A stretch of 64,000 nt of DNA from Flavisolibacter nicotianae (GTDB lineage: Bacteria; Bacteroidota; Bacteroidia; Chitinophagales; Chitinophagaceae), in contig NZ_RBCI01000005.1 in assembly GCF_003628535.1 (NCBI RefSeq), positions 62,001-126,000 on the forward strand, given 5' to 3'. How positions within the stretch are numbered: the first letter of the stretch is position 1; each line of letters begins with the position of its first letter. Below, one piece after another: positions 57,929-64,000 of this stretch. The notes beneath the pieces are model-generated. The model was given only the letters and a program-made list of their open reading frames with translations, did not search any database and was not told where the DNA came from. Made by a program: the position numbers and the translations under genes.

Positions 57929-60535
57929 TTATGTTTTCTTTCCTTTGGATGCCGTTTTCCTGGCGGCGGTTTTCTTGGTGGCAGCTTTCTTTGCCGGGGC
58001 TTTTTTTGCCGCTGCTTTTTTAGCGAACGCTCCGGGAACCTGGTCTTCCACCATTTTCTTTACTTCGTCTAAAGATAGGCTGGCTGCCTCTTCAGCATTG
58101 TACTTTTCGCCAGTTTCTTTTCTACCTAATTTCAACATTTTCTTGCCAAAACGGACAAACGGACCCCAGCGGCCATTTTCGATACTGATCTTTTCGGCCG
58201 GCCATTGCTGGATGTAACGGTTGGACTCCTTGTCCAGTTTTTTTTCAATCAGCTCATTGATGTCGTGCTGGGACAGGTTGTCGAAATTGTAGGCTTTGGG
58301 CACGTTGATAAACAAATCGCCCCACTTGATAAAGGGACCAAAACGGCCTTTGCCCTTTGTTACCGGCTGTCCTTTGTATTCGGCAATGGGTGCGTCCACC
58401 CGCTGTTTTTCCTTAATCAGTTCTGTCGCCCTGTCCAGGTCAACGGTCATTGGGTCTTCGCCGCGGGGAATGGAAACGAAACTTTCGCCCCATTTTACAT
58501 AGGGGCCAAAACGGCCGTTGTTCACCGCCACTTCCAGGCCTTCATATTCGCCCAGCGTTTTGGGCAATTCGAACAGCGCCAGGGCATCATCCAATGCAAT
58601 GGTTTCAATGCTTTGCGATGGTTTCAATTTGGCATAGCGAGGCTTTTCCTCACCATCGGTGGTCCCGATCTGTATCATCGGACCGTATTTGCCCATGCGG
58701 GCAATCACCGGTTTGCCGGATTGCGGATCGGTACCCACTTCGCGTTCACCGCTGATTCGCTGTGCCGTTTCGATGGTTTCTTCCACATCTTTTTTAAAGG
58801 GATTATAGAAGTCATCGATCATTTTATTCCAGCGCATTTTGCCCTGGGCCACTTCGTCAAACTCGTCCTCGATACGGGCGGTGAAGCTGTAATCCATGAT
58901 GTCGTCGAAGTGAAGCTTCAAAAAGTCGGTGACGACCAAACCCAGGTCGGTCGGGAAAAGTTTTCCTTTTTCGGCGCCGGTGTTTTCGGATTCCACTTTT
59001 TTGGTGATGGTGTCGTTGGCCAGTCGAAACACGTTGTAGTTCCGTTGGATCCCTTCTTTATCCCGCTTTTCCACATAGCCTCTTTTGAGGATCGTCGAAA
59101 TAGTCGGTGCATAGGTCGATGGACGGCCAATGCCCAGCTCTTCTAATTTTTTTACCAGGGAAGCTTCCGTGTAACGGGGCTGGGGCCGGGTGAAGCGTTC
59201 GACAGCTTTCATTTCTTTAAAATCAAGCACCTGCCCCGGACGCAACGGGGGGAGAATGGCGTCCTGCCCTGAGCCCGCCGAAGCGTCACCGTCCACGTCC
59301 TCATCGTCCACATCTTCGCGGTAGACTTTCAAAAACCCTTCAAACTTCAGCACTTCGCCTTCGGCCGTGAGTTCTGCATTGTTGGTGGAAACGCCGATTT
59401 TTGCAATGGTCTTTTCCAGTTCCGCATCGGCCATCTGCGAAGCCATTGTCCTTTTCCAAATCAGTTCGTACAGGCGGCGGGTATCCGGGTCGCTCACGGT
59501 TGTATTGTTCATATACGTCGGGCGGATAGCTTCGTGGGCTTCCTGCGCCGACGCACTTTTGGTTTTAAACTGGCGGCCTTTGTGGTACCGTTCGCCGTAC
59601 GACTGCGTGATGGCGGACTTTATATCGTCCATCGCTGTCTGGCTCAGGTTCACACTGTCCGTACGCATATAGGTGATATGCCCGTTTTCGTAAAGCTTTT
59701 GCGCCAGCAGCATGGTGCGGCTCACGCCGTAACCCAGCTTGCGGCTTGCTTCCTGCTGCAGGGTTGAGGTGATAAAGGGGGCAGAGGGGGAGCGGCGGGT
59801 AGGCTTTACCTGTACATCTTTTACTTTATAGGTAGCGCCGATGCATTCCTTTAAAAACTGCTCGGCGTCTTCCGCTTTTGAAAAGCGGGTGCCTTCGGCT
59901 TTGAAGGAAACAGAGCGATTGTTGGCATCCGGCGCATTGAAAATGGCTTCCACCTTGTAAGCACTTTGGGCAGCAAAGGCATTGATCTCCCGCTCCCTTT
60001 CGGCAATCAGCCGAACAGCCACGCTTTGTACCCGGCCGGCACTGAGGTTGTTTTTTACACTCACCTTGCGCCACAAGACCGGGCTGAGTTCAAACCCCAC
60101 GATCCTGTCCAGCACACGGCGTGCCTGCTGTGCATTGACCAGGTTCATATCCACCGTACGGGGATGGTCAACAGCTTTCTTGATCGCAGGCTTCGTGATC
60201 TCGTGGAAAACAATTCGCTTGGTCTTTTCCGGGTCCAGTCCGAGTACTTCGCAAAGGTGCCAGCTAATGGCTTCTCCTTCGCGGTCCTCATCCGTTGCCA
60301 GCCAGACTTCCTTGCTCCGCTTGGCAATACTTTTTAATTCGCTCACCACTTTTTGCTTTTCATCCGGAACAATATAAGTGGGACGATAGTTGTTGCGTAT
60401 ATCAATGCCCATGTCGTCTTTCTTCAGGTCACGAATGTGACCGAAGCAGCTTTTCACTTCGAAATCAGGGCCTAAGATTTTTTCAATGGTCTTTGCTTTG
60501 GCTGGCGACTCTACGATCAACAGATTCTTCGGCAT
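57929..60535 (-). CDS. topA: DNA topoisomerase I
   Basis: Relaxes negative supercoils by single-strand passage. The 868-residue protein has the Toprim domain at the start (LLIVESPAKAKTIEKILG, TDEDREGEAISWHL). The active-site tyrosine is in GHITYMRTDSVNLS (about residue 299), and GRPSTYAPTI is further on. The usual zinc fingers are replaced by repeats of the form GRFGPYVKWG, GRFGPFIKWG and GRWGPFVRFG (about 590-800). The final 35 residues are a Lys/Ala/Thr tail of AKKA-type repeats, like histone H1 tails, which would bind DNA nonspecifically. A -7-like element ends 4 bases before the ATG. Confidence 0.97.
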   Translation of the reverse strand: MPKNLLIVESPAKAKTIEKILGPDFEVKSCFGHIRDLKKDDMGIDIRNNYRPTYIVPDEKQKVVSELKSIAKRSKEVWLATDEDREGEAISWHLCEVLGLDPEKTKRIVFHEITKPAIKKAVDHPRTVDMNLVNAQQARRVLDRIVGFELSPVLWRKVSVKNNLSAGRVQSVAVRLIAEREREINAFAAQSAYKVEAIFNAPDANNRSVSFKAEGTRFSKAEDAEQFLKECIGATYKVKDVQVKPTRRSPSAPFITSTLQQEASRKLGYGVSRTMLLAQKLYENGHITYMRTDSVNLSQTAMDDIKSAITQSYGERYHKGRQFKTKSASAQEAHEAIRPTYMNNTTVSDPDTRRLYELIWKRTMASQMADAELEKTIAKIGVSTNNAELTAEGEVLKFEGFLKVYREDVDDEDVDGDASAGSGQDAILPPLRPGQVLDFKEMKAVERFTRPQPRYTEASLVKKLEELGIGRPSTYAPTISTILKRGYVEKRDKEGIQRNYNVFRLANDTITKKVESENTGAEKGKLFPTDLGLVVTDFLKLHFDDIMDYSFTARIEDEFDEVAQGKMRWNKMIDDFYNPFKKDVEETIETAQRISGEREVGTDPQSGKPVIARMGKYGPMIQIGTTDGEEKPRYAKLKPSQSIETIALDDALALFELPKTLGEYEGLEVAVNNGRFGPYVKWGESFVSIPRGEDPMTVDLDRATELIKEKQRVDAPIAEYKGQPVTKGKGRFGPFIKWGDLFINVPKAYNFDNLSQHDINELIEKKLDKESNRYIQQWPAEKISIENGRWGPFVRFGKKMLKLGRKETGEKYNAEEAASLSLDEVKKMVEDQVPGAFAKKAAAKKAPAKKAATKKTAARKTASKGKKT

Positions 60536-60539
60536 ACCT

Positions 60540-60547
60540 CAAATTTA
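60540..60547 (-). promoter_or_regulatory. Possible -7 element immediately upstream of topA
   Basis: TAAATTTG on the minus strand matches TAnnTTTG and ends 4 bases before the ATG, suggesting a leaderless mRNA as for miaE. No good -33 was found. Confidence 0.4.
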
Positions 60548-60737
60548 GGGTCGGGAGTAGGCCCCCCGAACATGCAAGTATAAGGCAAAATCAATTTACG
60601 GGTGGATGCGCTGTGCGAATCTTTGCTAAAAATTTTAGTGGATGAGAAAAACCGCCAGGAGATTTCCAGGTTAAAAACTTCGACCTGTATTGAAAACTTC
60701 GGTCGGATTCGTTCGTTTGCGGTCTACCGGAACGTCT

Positions 60738-61349
60738 CTATTTTTTTACCAGTTTGGCAAAGGCTTCGGCCAGTTTTTTAGCCCATTTGCCATAGGCTTT
60801 TGCCGACGGATGTAAACCATCCTCTGCCACAAGGCTTTCCGGATCTTTTGCAGCTGCCGTGCTTTCGTTGATATCGATGTAAGGGATTTTGTACTGAATG
60901 GACAGGGCCTTGTTGAGCTTATTGTATTCGTCGATTTCCTTGCTGATTTTGTCCACTTCTTTTGACCGTGCAAACGGGGTCGTGCTGTAATCCGGGATCG
61001 AAAGAATGAAAAGGTGTTCCTTTTTCCCGCCCGCCAGGTCTAGCGCTTTCTTTAACAGGGTTTCAAACTGTTCCTTATACAGAATAATATCTTGTCCGCG
61101 GTATTGGTTGTTCACACCTGTGAGCAGGGTAACGAAATCATACTTCGGCGAAAACGAATAGTGGGAAACCGCGTTGTCCAGTTCTTCCGCGGTCCAGCCG
61201 GTTTTAGCAATGATCTCAGGTGCGGTAAACTCAAAGCCCTGTTTGCGCAACAGCTGAACGGTCTGGTAAGGAAAGCTGTTTTGCAGTTCGACCGATTCGC
61301 CAATTGTATAGGAGTCGCCAAGGGCCAGGTAAGTGTAATGTTTTTGCAT
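60738..61349 (-). CDS. SGNH/GDSL-family hydrolase
   Basis: A 203-residue esterase-like protein. Block I is YLALGDSYTIGESV (catalytic Ser in GDS, about residue 13), block III LLTGVNNQYRGQD (Gly/Asn oxyanion residues), and block V DGLHPSAKAYGKWA (catalytic Asp and His). No signal peptide is evident. The substrate is unknown; related proteins are often annotated as lipases or lysophospholipases. It lies 39 bases after the alpha/beta hydrolase gene on the same strand and may share its transcript. Confidence 0.9.
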   Translation of the reverse strand: MQKHYTYLALGDSYTIGESVELQNSFPYQTVQLLRKQGFEFTAPEIIAKTGWTAEELDNAVSHYSFSPKYDFVTLLTGVNNQYRGQDIILYKEQFETLLKKALDLAGGKKEHLFILSIPDYSTTPFARSKEVDKISKEIDEYNKLNKALSIQYKIPYIDINESTAAAKDPESLVAEDGLHPSAKAYGKWAKKLAEAFAKLVKK

Positions 61350-61388
61350 TGCTTACTATTTCGTTTCGAAGTATCGAATGACAGTGGT

Positions 61389-62231
61389 TTACAGGAACGC
61401 CATGATGGTTTCAATCGTCGAGGCATCCTTATAAATTCTGCGGTGCCCCAGTCCATCCGAGATCACAAACCTGAAATTCGGATATCCTTTTTTTATGATC
61501 GGTTCCACATCGCTGTAAGGCGTTTGTAAATCCTGTTTGTCCTGAAGAAACAAAACCTGTGCCCTGATATGGGCAGCTGCCCTTGCCACCGAATACCAGG
61601 AAAGCGGTTTGCCGTTGGCTTCCTCGATCAGTTTTTCAAACTCGCTTTTGACCTCCCCGTCAAGCCGCACAAGGGAAAAGAATTGCTTTGTGGCCGTGAC
61701 GGATTCCGTTGCCGGTGCAATAAATACCACTTTCCAGCTTTCGTCATGCGGCGTTTCTTCCAGGGCGAGGCTGAGCGCCAGCCCGCCATACGAATGAGAG
61801 ACGAACGAGGTGATGGGGCCATAGGTCGCCAGGATGTGTAGGATAAAGTTTTTGTAATCGACAGCATTGATGATTTTGCCGCCGCTTTTCCCGTGGGCCG
61901 GCGCATCAAATGCCAGCACTTCATAGCCTTTCTTCAGAAGCGGGCCAACGTATTTATCGAAATTGACCACACTTGATTCAAATCCGTGGAGGATGAGAAC
62001 TTTTTTTTGTTGGGGATGGTTCCAGCGATAGCCCACGATCTTAACGCCCTGGAACACGAAATGTATCACTTCGGCTTTCTGAAAAACGGGCGGCAATTCT
62101 TTGGAGACTCTTGTGGGAGGAGTGGTGAAGAGTTCCAGCGCTTTTTGGGCAGCCTTGCGTTTTGAAATTTTGCTCAACAGGGCCAACTGCGTTCGTACAT
62201 AACCAATCGTGATTTGTTTGACCAATCCCAT
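61389..62231 (-). CDS. Alpha/beta hydrolase
   Basis: A 280-residue alpha/beta-hydrolase. The oxyanion loop is ILHGFESSVVNF and the nucleophile elbow is SHSYGGLALSLAL (Ser at about residue 147), where GHSxG is usual. VLFLQDKQDLQTPYSDVEPII holds the acid Asp and the catalytic His is in LGHRRI near the end. A basic amphipathic N-terminus (KQITIGYVRTQLALLSKISKRKAAQKA) precedes the domain. ATG 62231 (MGLVKQITIG) was chosen. Substrate unknown. Confidence 0.88.
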   Translation of the reverse strand: MGLVKQITIGYVRTQLALLSKISKRKAAQKALELFTTPPTRVSKELPPVFQKAEVIHFVFQGVKIVGYRWNHPQQKKVLILHGFESSVVNFDKYVGPLLKKGYEVLAFDAPAHGKSGGKIINAVDYKNFILHILATYGPITSFVSHSYGGLALSLALEETPHDESWKVVFIAPATESVTATKQFFSLVRLDGEVKSEFEKLIEEANGKPLSWYSVARAAAHIRAQVLFLQDKQDLQTPYSDVEPIIKKGYPNFRFVISDGLGHRRIYKDASTIETIMAFL

Positions 62232-62380
62232 TTGCGACTTGTTTGATTTCCGAAGTTCGCGGTTTTCGGCTAACCGGCCTACAGGCAGCAAGGCGAATGT
62301 TGCCCCTCTTGCGCCGTGTGAAAGACGGTGCTTTGAATTACCTTCGATTCACAAACTGCAAAATCGAACAGCTTACGGTT

Positions 62381-63139
62381 ATGGATATTGTGATCATTGG
62401 CACAGGCAATACGGCAACGGTATTGGGACGCAAACTCCGGGGCGCCGGGCATCGCATTGTCCAGGTCTTTGGGCGTGACAGCAAAGCAGCCAGTGAACTG
62501 GCGTACGAACTGGATACGGAGTCGACCAACTACTGGAATGTGGTCAACCGCCATGCAGACCTTTATATCCTGGCTGTTTCGGACATTGCCGTCGAAGAGG
62601 TTTTTCACGAATTGCAACTGGCCGGTAAAACGGTGGTGCATACGGCCGCTTCGGTTTCCCTGGATGTTTTGAAAGGGAAATCGGACCATTACGGTGTGCT
62701 GTACCCGCTGCAAAGCCTGAAGAAAGAAGTGCGTCATCTTCCGGAAATTCCCATCATCATCGATGCAAGCGACCGGTACACGTTGGAACTGCTCGATGTG
62801 CTGGCCCATACTGTTTCGGACAGGGTATTCGTTGCCGGCGACGAAATGCGCCTGAAGCTTCACCTAGCAGCCGTAATGGTGAATAATTTCACCAATCACT
62901 TGTATACACTGGTAGAAAGATATTGTAAAGAGGAGGGACTGGATTTCTACCTTTTGCTCCCGCTGATCAAAGAAACAGCGGCGCGGCTGGATGAGATTTC
63001 GCCATCACAGACTCAAACGGGACCGGCTGTTCGAAACGACACCGTGACTATTGAAAAACACCTGGCGCTGCTGCAGAACTACCCGCAGCTACGGCGGCTG
63101 TACGAACAATTCACGGAAAGCATCCGGCAAAGCCGGTAG
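62381..63139 (+). CDS. DUF2520 Rossmann-fold protein (NADP-dependent oxidoreductase-like)
   Basis: A 252-residue protein of the ProC/F420-oxidoreductase-like group. The dinucleotide-binding motif MDIVIIGTGNTATVLGRKLRGAGH is at the extreme N-terminus, fixing the start at ATG 62381. The conserved ILAVSDIAVEEV and GVLYPLQSLKKEV follow, then a C-terminal all-helical domain with HLAAVMVNNFTNHLY and DFYLLLPLIKETAARL, the DUF2520 hallmark. The reaction is not known. In Bacteroidota it typically precedes kdsC and a UbiA-type gene, as here. Confidence 0.9.
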   Translation: MDIVIIGTGNTATVLGRKLRGAGHRIVQVFGRDSKAASELAYELDTESTNYWNVVNRHADLYILAVSDIAVEEVFHELQLAGKTVVHTAASVSLDVLKGKSDHYGVLYPLQSLKKEVRHLPEIPIIIDASDRYTLELLDVLAHTVSDRVFVAGDEMRLKLHLAAVMVNNFTNHLYTLVERYCKEEGLDFYLLLPLIKETAARLDEISPSQTQTGPAVRNDTVTIEKHLALLQNYPQLRRLYEQFTESIRQSR

Positions 63140-63147
63140 GAAAGAAA

Positions 63148-63174
63148 TTGGGATATTGGATATTGGGATATTTG
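63148..63174. repeat. Short direct repeat (GATATTGG units)
   Basis: The spacer after the DUF2520 gene contains three imperfect copies of an eight- to nine-base unit, GGATATTGGATATTGGGATATT. It is a small tandem repeat in a 168-base gap with no gene. Confidence 0.55.
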
Positions 63175-63307
63175 TTGAAAGGGACCTGTAAACGATCAAG
63201 CAAGAATTTGTCCCTTGCAGCACGTGATTGAAACCTTTTTGGTGTTTGCGGATTGACTTTTGGCTTCCTCCGGTATTTTCGCCACCATTATTTGCACACT
63301 CAAGCTT

Positions 63308-63829
63308 ATGAATGTTCTTGAACTTTTTAAAGGGATCACCACTTTTGTTTTTGATGTTGACGGCGTGCTGACCGATGGCACGGTCTTGCTGCTGGAGAAC
63401 GGCCTGCAGGCTAGACAAATGCATGTCAAAGATGGCCTCGCCCTGCAGATGGCCCTTCGCAACGGCTACAGGGTCTTCATTATTTCAGGGGGGTCTTCCG
63501 AACCGGTCATCCGGCGATTGCAATACCTGGGAGTGGAAGAAATTCACCTGGGCCTGAAGGATAAACTGAAATTCTTCGAAACCATCCGGGAGCAGCTTGG
63601 TCTCAACTGGAACGAAATTCTTTATATGGGCGACGACCTGCCGGATATCCCGGTGTTGGAGAAAGCCGGACTGTCGTGCTGCCCGAAAGACGCAGTGGCG
63701 GAGGTGAAAATGGTTTCGAAATTCATCTCGTCGGTTAAAGGCGGCAAGGGCTGCGTGCGGGAAGTAATTGAAAAAGTGCTGAAGCTAAACGGGCATTGGC
63801 ACTACACAATCGAAGTTTCATCACGTTAA
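63308..63829 (+). CDS. kdsC: 3-deoxy-D-manno-octulosonate 8-phosphate phosphatase (KdsC-type HAD)
   Basis: Removes phosphate from KDO 8-phosphate on the way to CMP-KDO for LPS. The 173-residue cap-less HAD protein has the Asp nucleophile pair in FVFDVDGVLTDGTVLLLENG (in parts), the threonine/serine motif in VFIISGGSSEP, KDKLKFF with the lysine, and YMGDDLPDIPVLEKAGLSCCPKDAVAEVK, the KdsC signature (in parts). ATG 63308 (MNVLELFKGITT) was chosen; in-frame codons upstream look non-coding. It is followed after 9 bases by the UbiA-family gene. Confidence 0.92.
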   Translation: MNVLELFKGITTFVFDVDGVLTDGTVLLLENGLQARQMHVKDGLALQMALRNGYRVFIISGGSSEPVIRRLQYLGVEEIHLGLKDKLKFFETIREQLGLNWNEILYMGDDLPDIPVLEKAGLSCCPKDAVAEVKMVSKFISSVKGGKGCVREVIEKVLKLNGHWHYTIEVSSR

Positions 63830-63838
63830 GCTGTCTGC

Positions 63839-64000
63839 ATGAATCTAGTCAATGCTTTTTTGAGGCTGATCCGGTGGCCAAACCTTGTCTTCATTGTGCT
63901 GACACAGGCGCTGTTTTATTTTTGCATTTATTACCCGCTTTACCATGGGCACGATTTCCGGCGGCTTATCCTCCTTGTTTTGGCCTCGGTTTTCATTGCG
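63839..64000 (+). CDS. UbiA-family prenyltransferase, N-terminal fragment (runs off the right edge)
   Basis: The first 54 residues of a membrane protein: MNLVNAFLRLIRWPNLVFIVLTQ followed by a hydrophobic stretch and YYPLYHGHDFRRLILLVLASVFIA. The LIRWPNLVFIVLTQ helix is what UbiA-type prenyltransferases start with. In Bacteroidota a geranylgeranylglycerol-phosphate geranylgeranyltransferase-like UbiA gene commonly follows kdsC, which supports the call. The catalytic NDxxD motifs would be beyond the edge. Confidence 0.7.
   Translation, partial: MNLVNAFLRLIRWPNLVFIVLTQALFYFCIYYPLYHGHDFRRLILLVLASVFIA

Noticed and set aside
1-64000. CRISPR arrays, prophage, insertion sequences and rRNA genes.
   Set aside because: No regularly spaced repeats, cas genes, transposase, integrase, phage structural genes or rRNA sequence were seen on either strand.

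Overview
This window looks like chromosome from a member of the Bacteroidota, most likely Chitinophagaceae or a close relative. The gene content points there: DUF4270 and DUF4294 proteins, a GSCFA protein, a long type I signal peptidase, a CxxxY-type CcmE, the futalosine-pathway gene mqnA, and a KdsC/DUF2520/UbiA cluster. Many genes are also preceded by the TAnnTTTG -7 element used by the Bacteroidota housekeeping sigma factor. Family placement is an inference from content, not from a database search.

Layout. 0-7 kb: the end of ppk1, then a minus-strand run panC, panD, flippase-like gene, rfaE2. Diverging from it are a glycogen-synthase-like single-domain protein, a DUF4270 lipoprotein and metK. 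7-15 kb: a Xre/RES toxin-antitoxin pair, rlmB, an HMG-CoA lyase, a GSCFA protein, miaE, a thiolase, a SemiSWEET sugar transporter, a small lipoprotein and pdhB. 14.9-22.4 kb: tandem terminators, a candidate small RNA, a sigma-54 activator without a DNA-binding domain, a B12-type MerR regulator, lepB, cdd, purB and mqnA.

22.4-33.6 kb is a surface-glycan region. It holds an alpha-1,2-fucosyltransferase, an FkbM methyltransferase, a GT2, the GDP-fucose pathway (gmd, fcl), and a five-gene minus-strand operon (YfhO, GT4, GT2, GT4, GT2) whose genes overlap by 1 to 34 bases. A strong intrinsic-terminator-like hairpin followed by nine Ts lies inside the coding sequence of the second gene of that operon. 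No Wzx, Wzy or Wza/Wzc homologue is present, so the product may be a short fucosylated glycan.

33.6-64 kb is mostly housekeeping: a queuosine-precursor transporter, two Nudix hydrolases, dapF, a nucleoside phosphorylase, tRNA-Cys, FKBPs, pirin, terC, fbp, an orphan ABC ATPase, a YfiT-like DinB protein, folC, an orphan TonB-like protein, an MFS transporter, a radical SAM protein, a ureohydrolase, ccmE/ccmF, a nucleotidase, ogt, csaA, topA, two hydrolases, a DUF2520 protein, kdsC and the start of a UbiA-family gene.

There are no insertion sequences, prophage genes or CRISPR arrays. The features that ordinary annotation does not explain are several long imperfect inverted repeats between genes, a 33-base REP-like palindrome, the candidate small RNA and the intragenic terminator.
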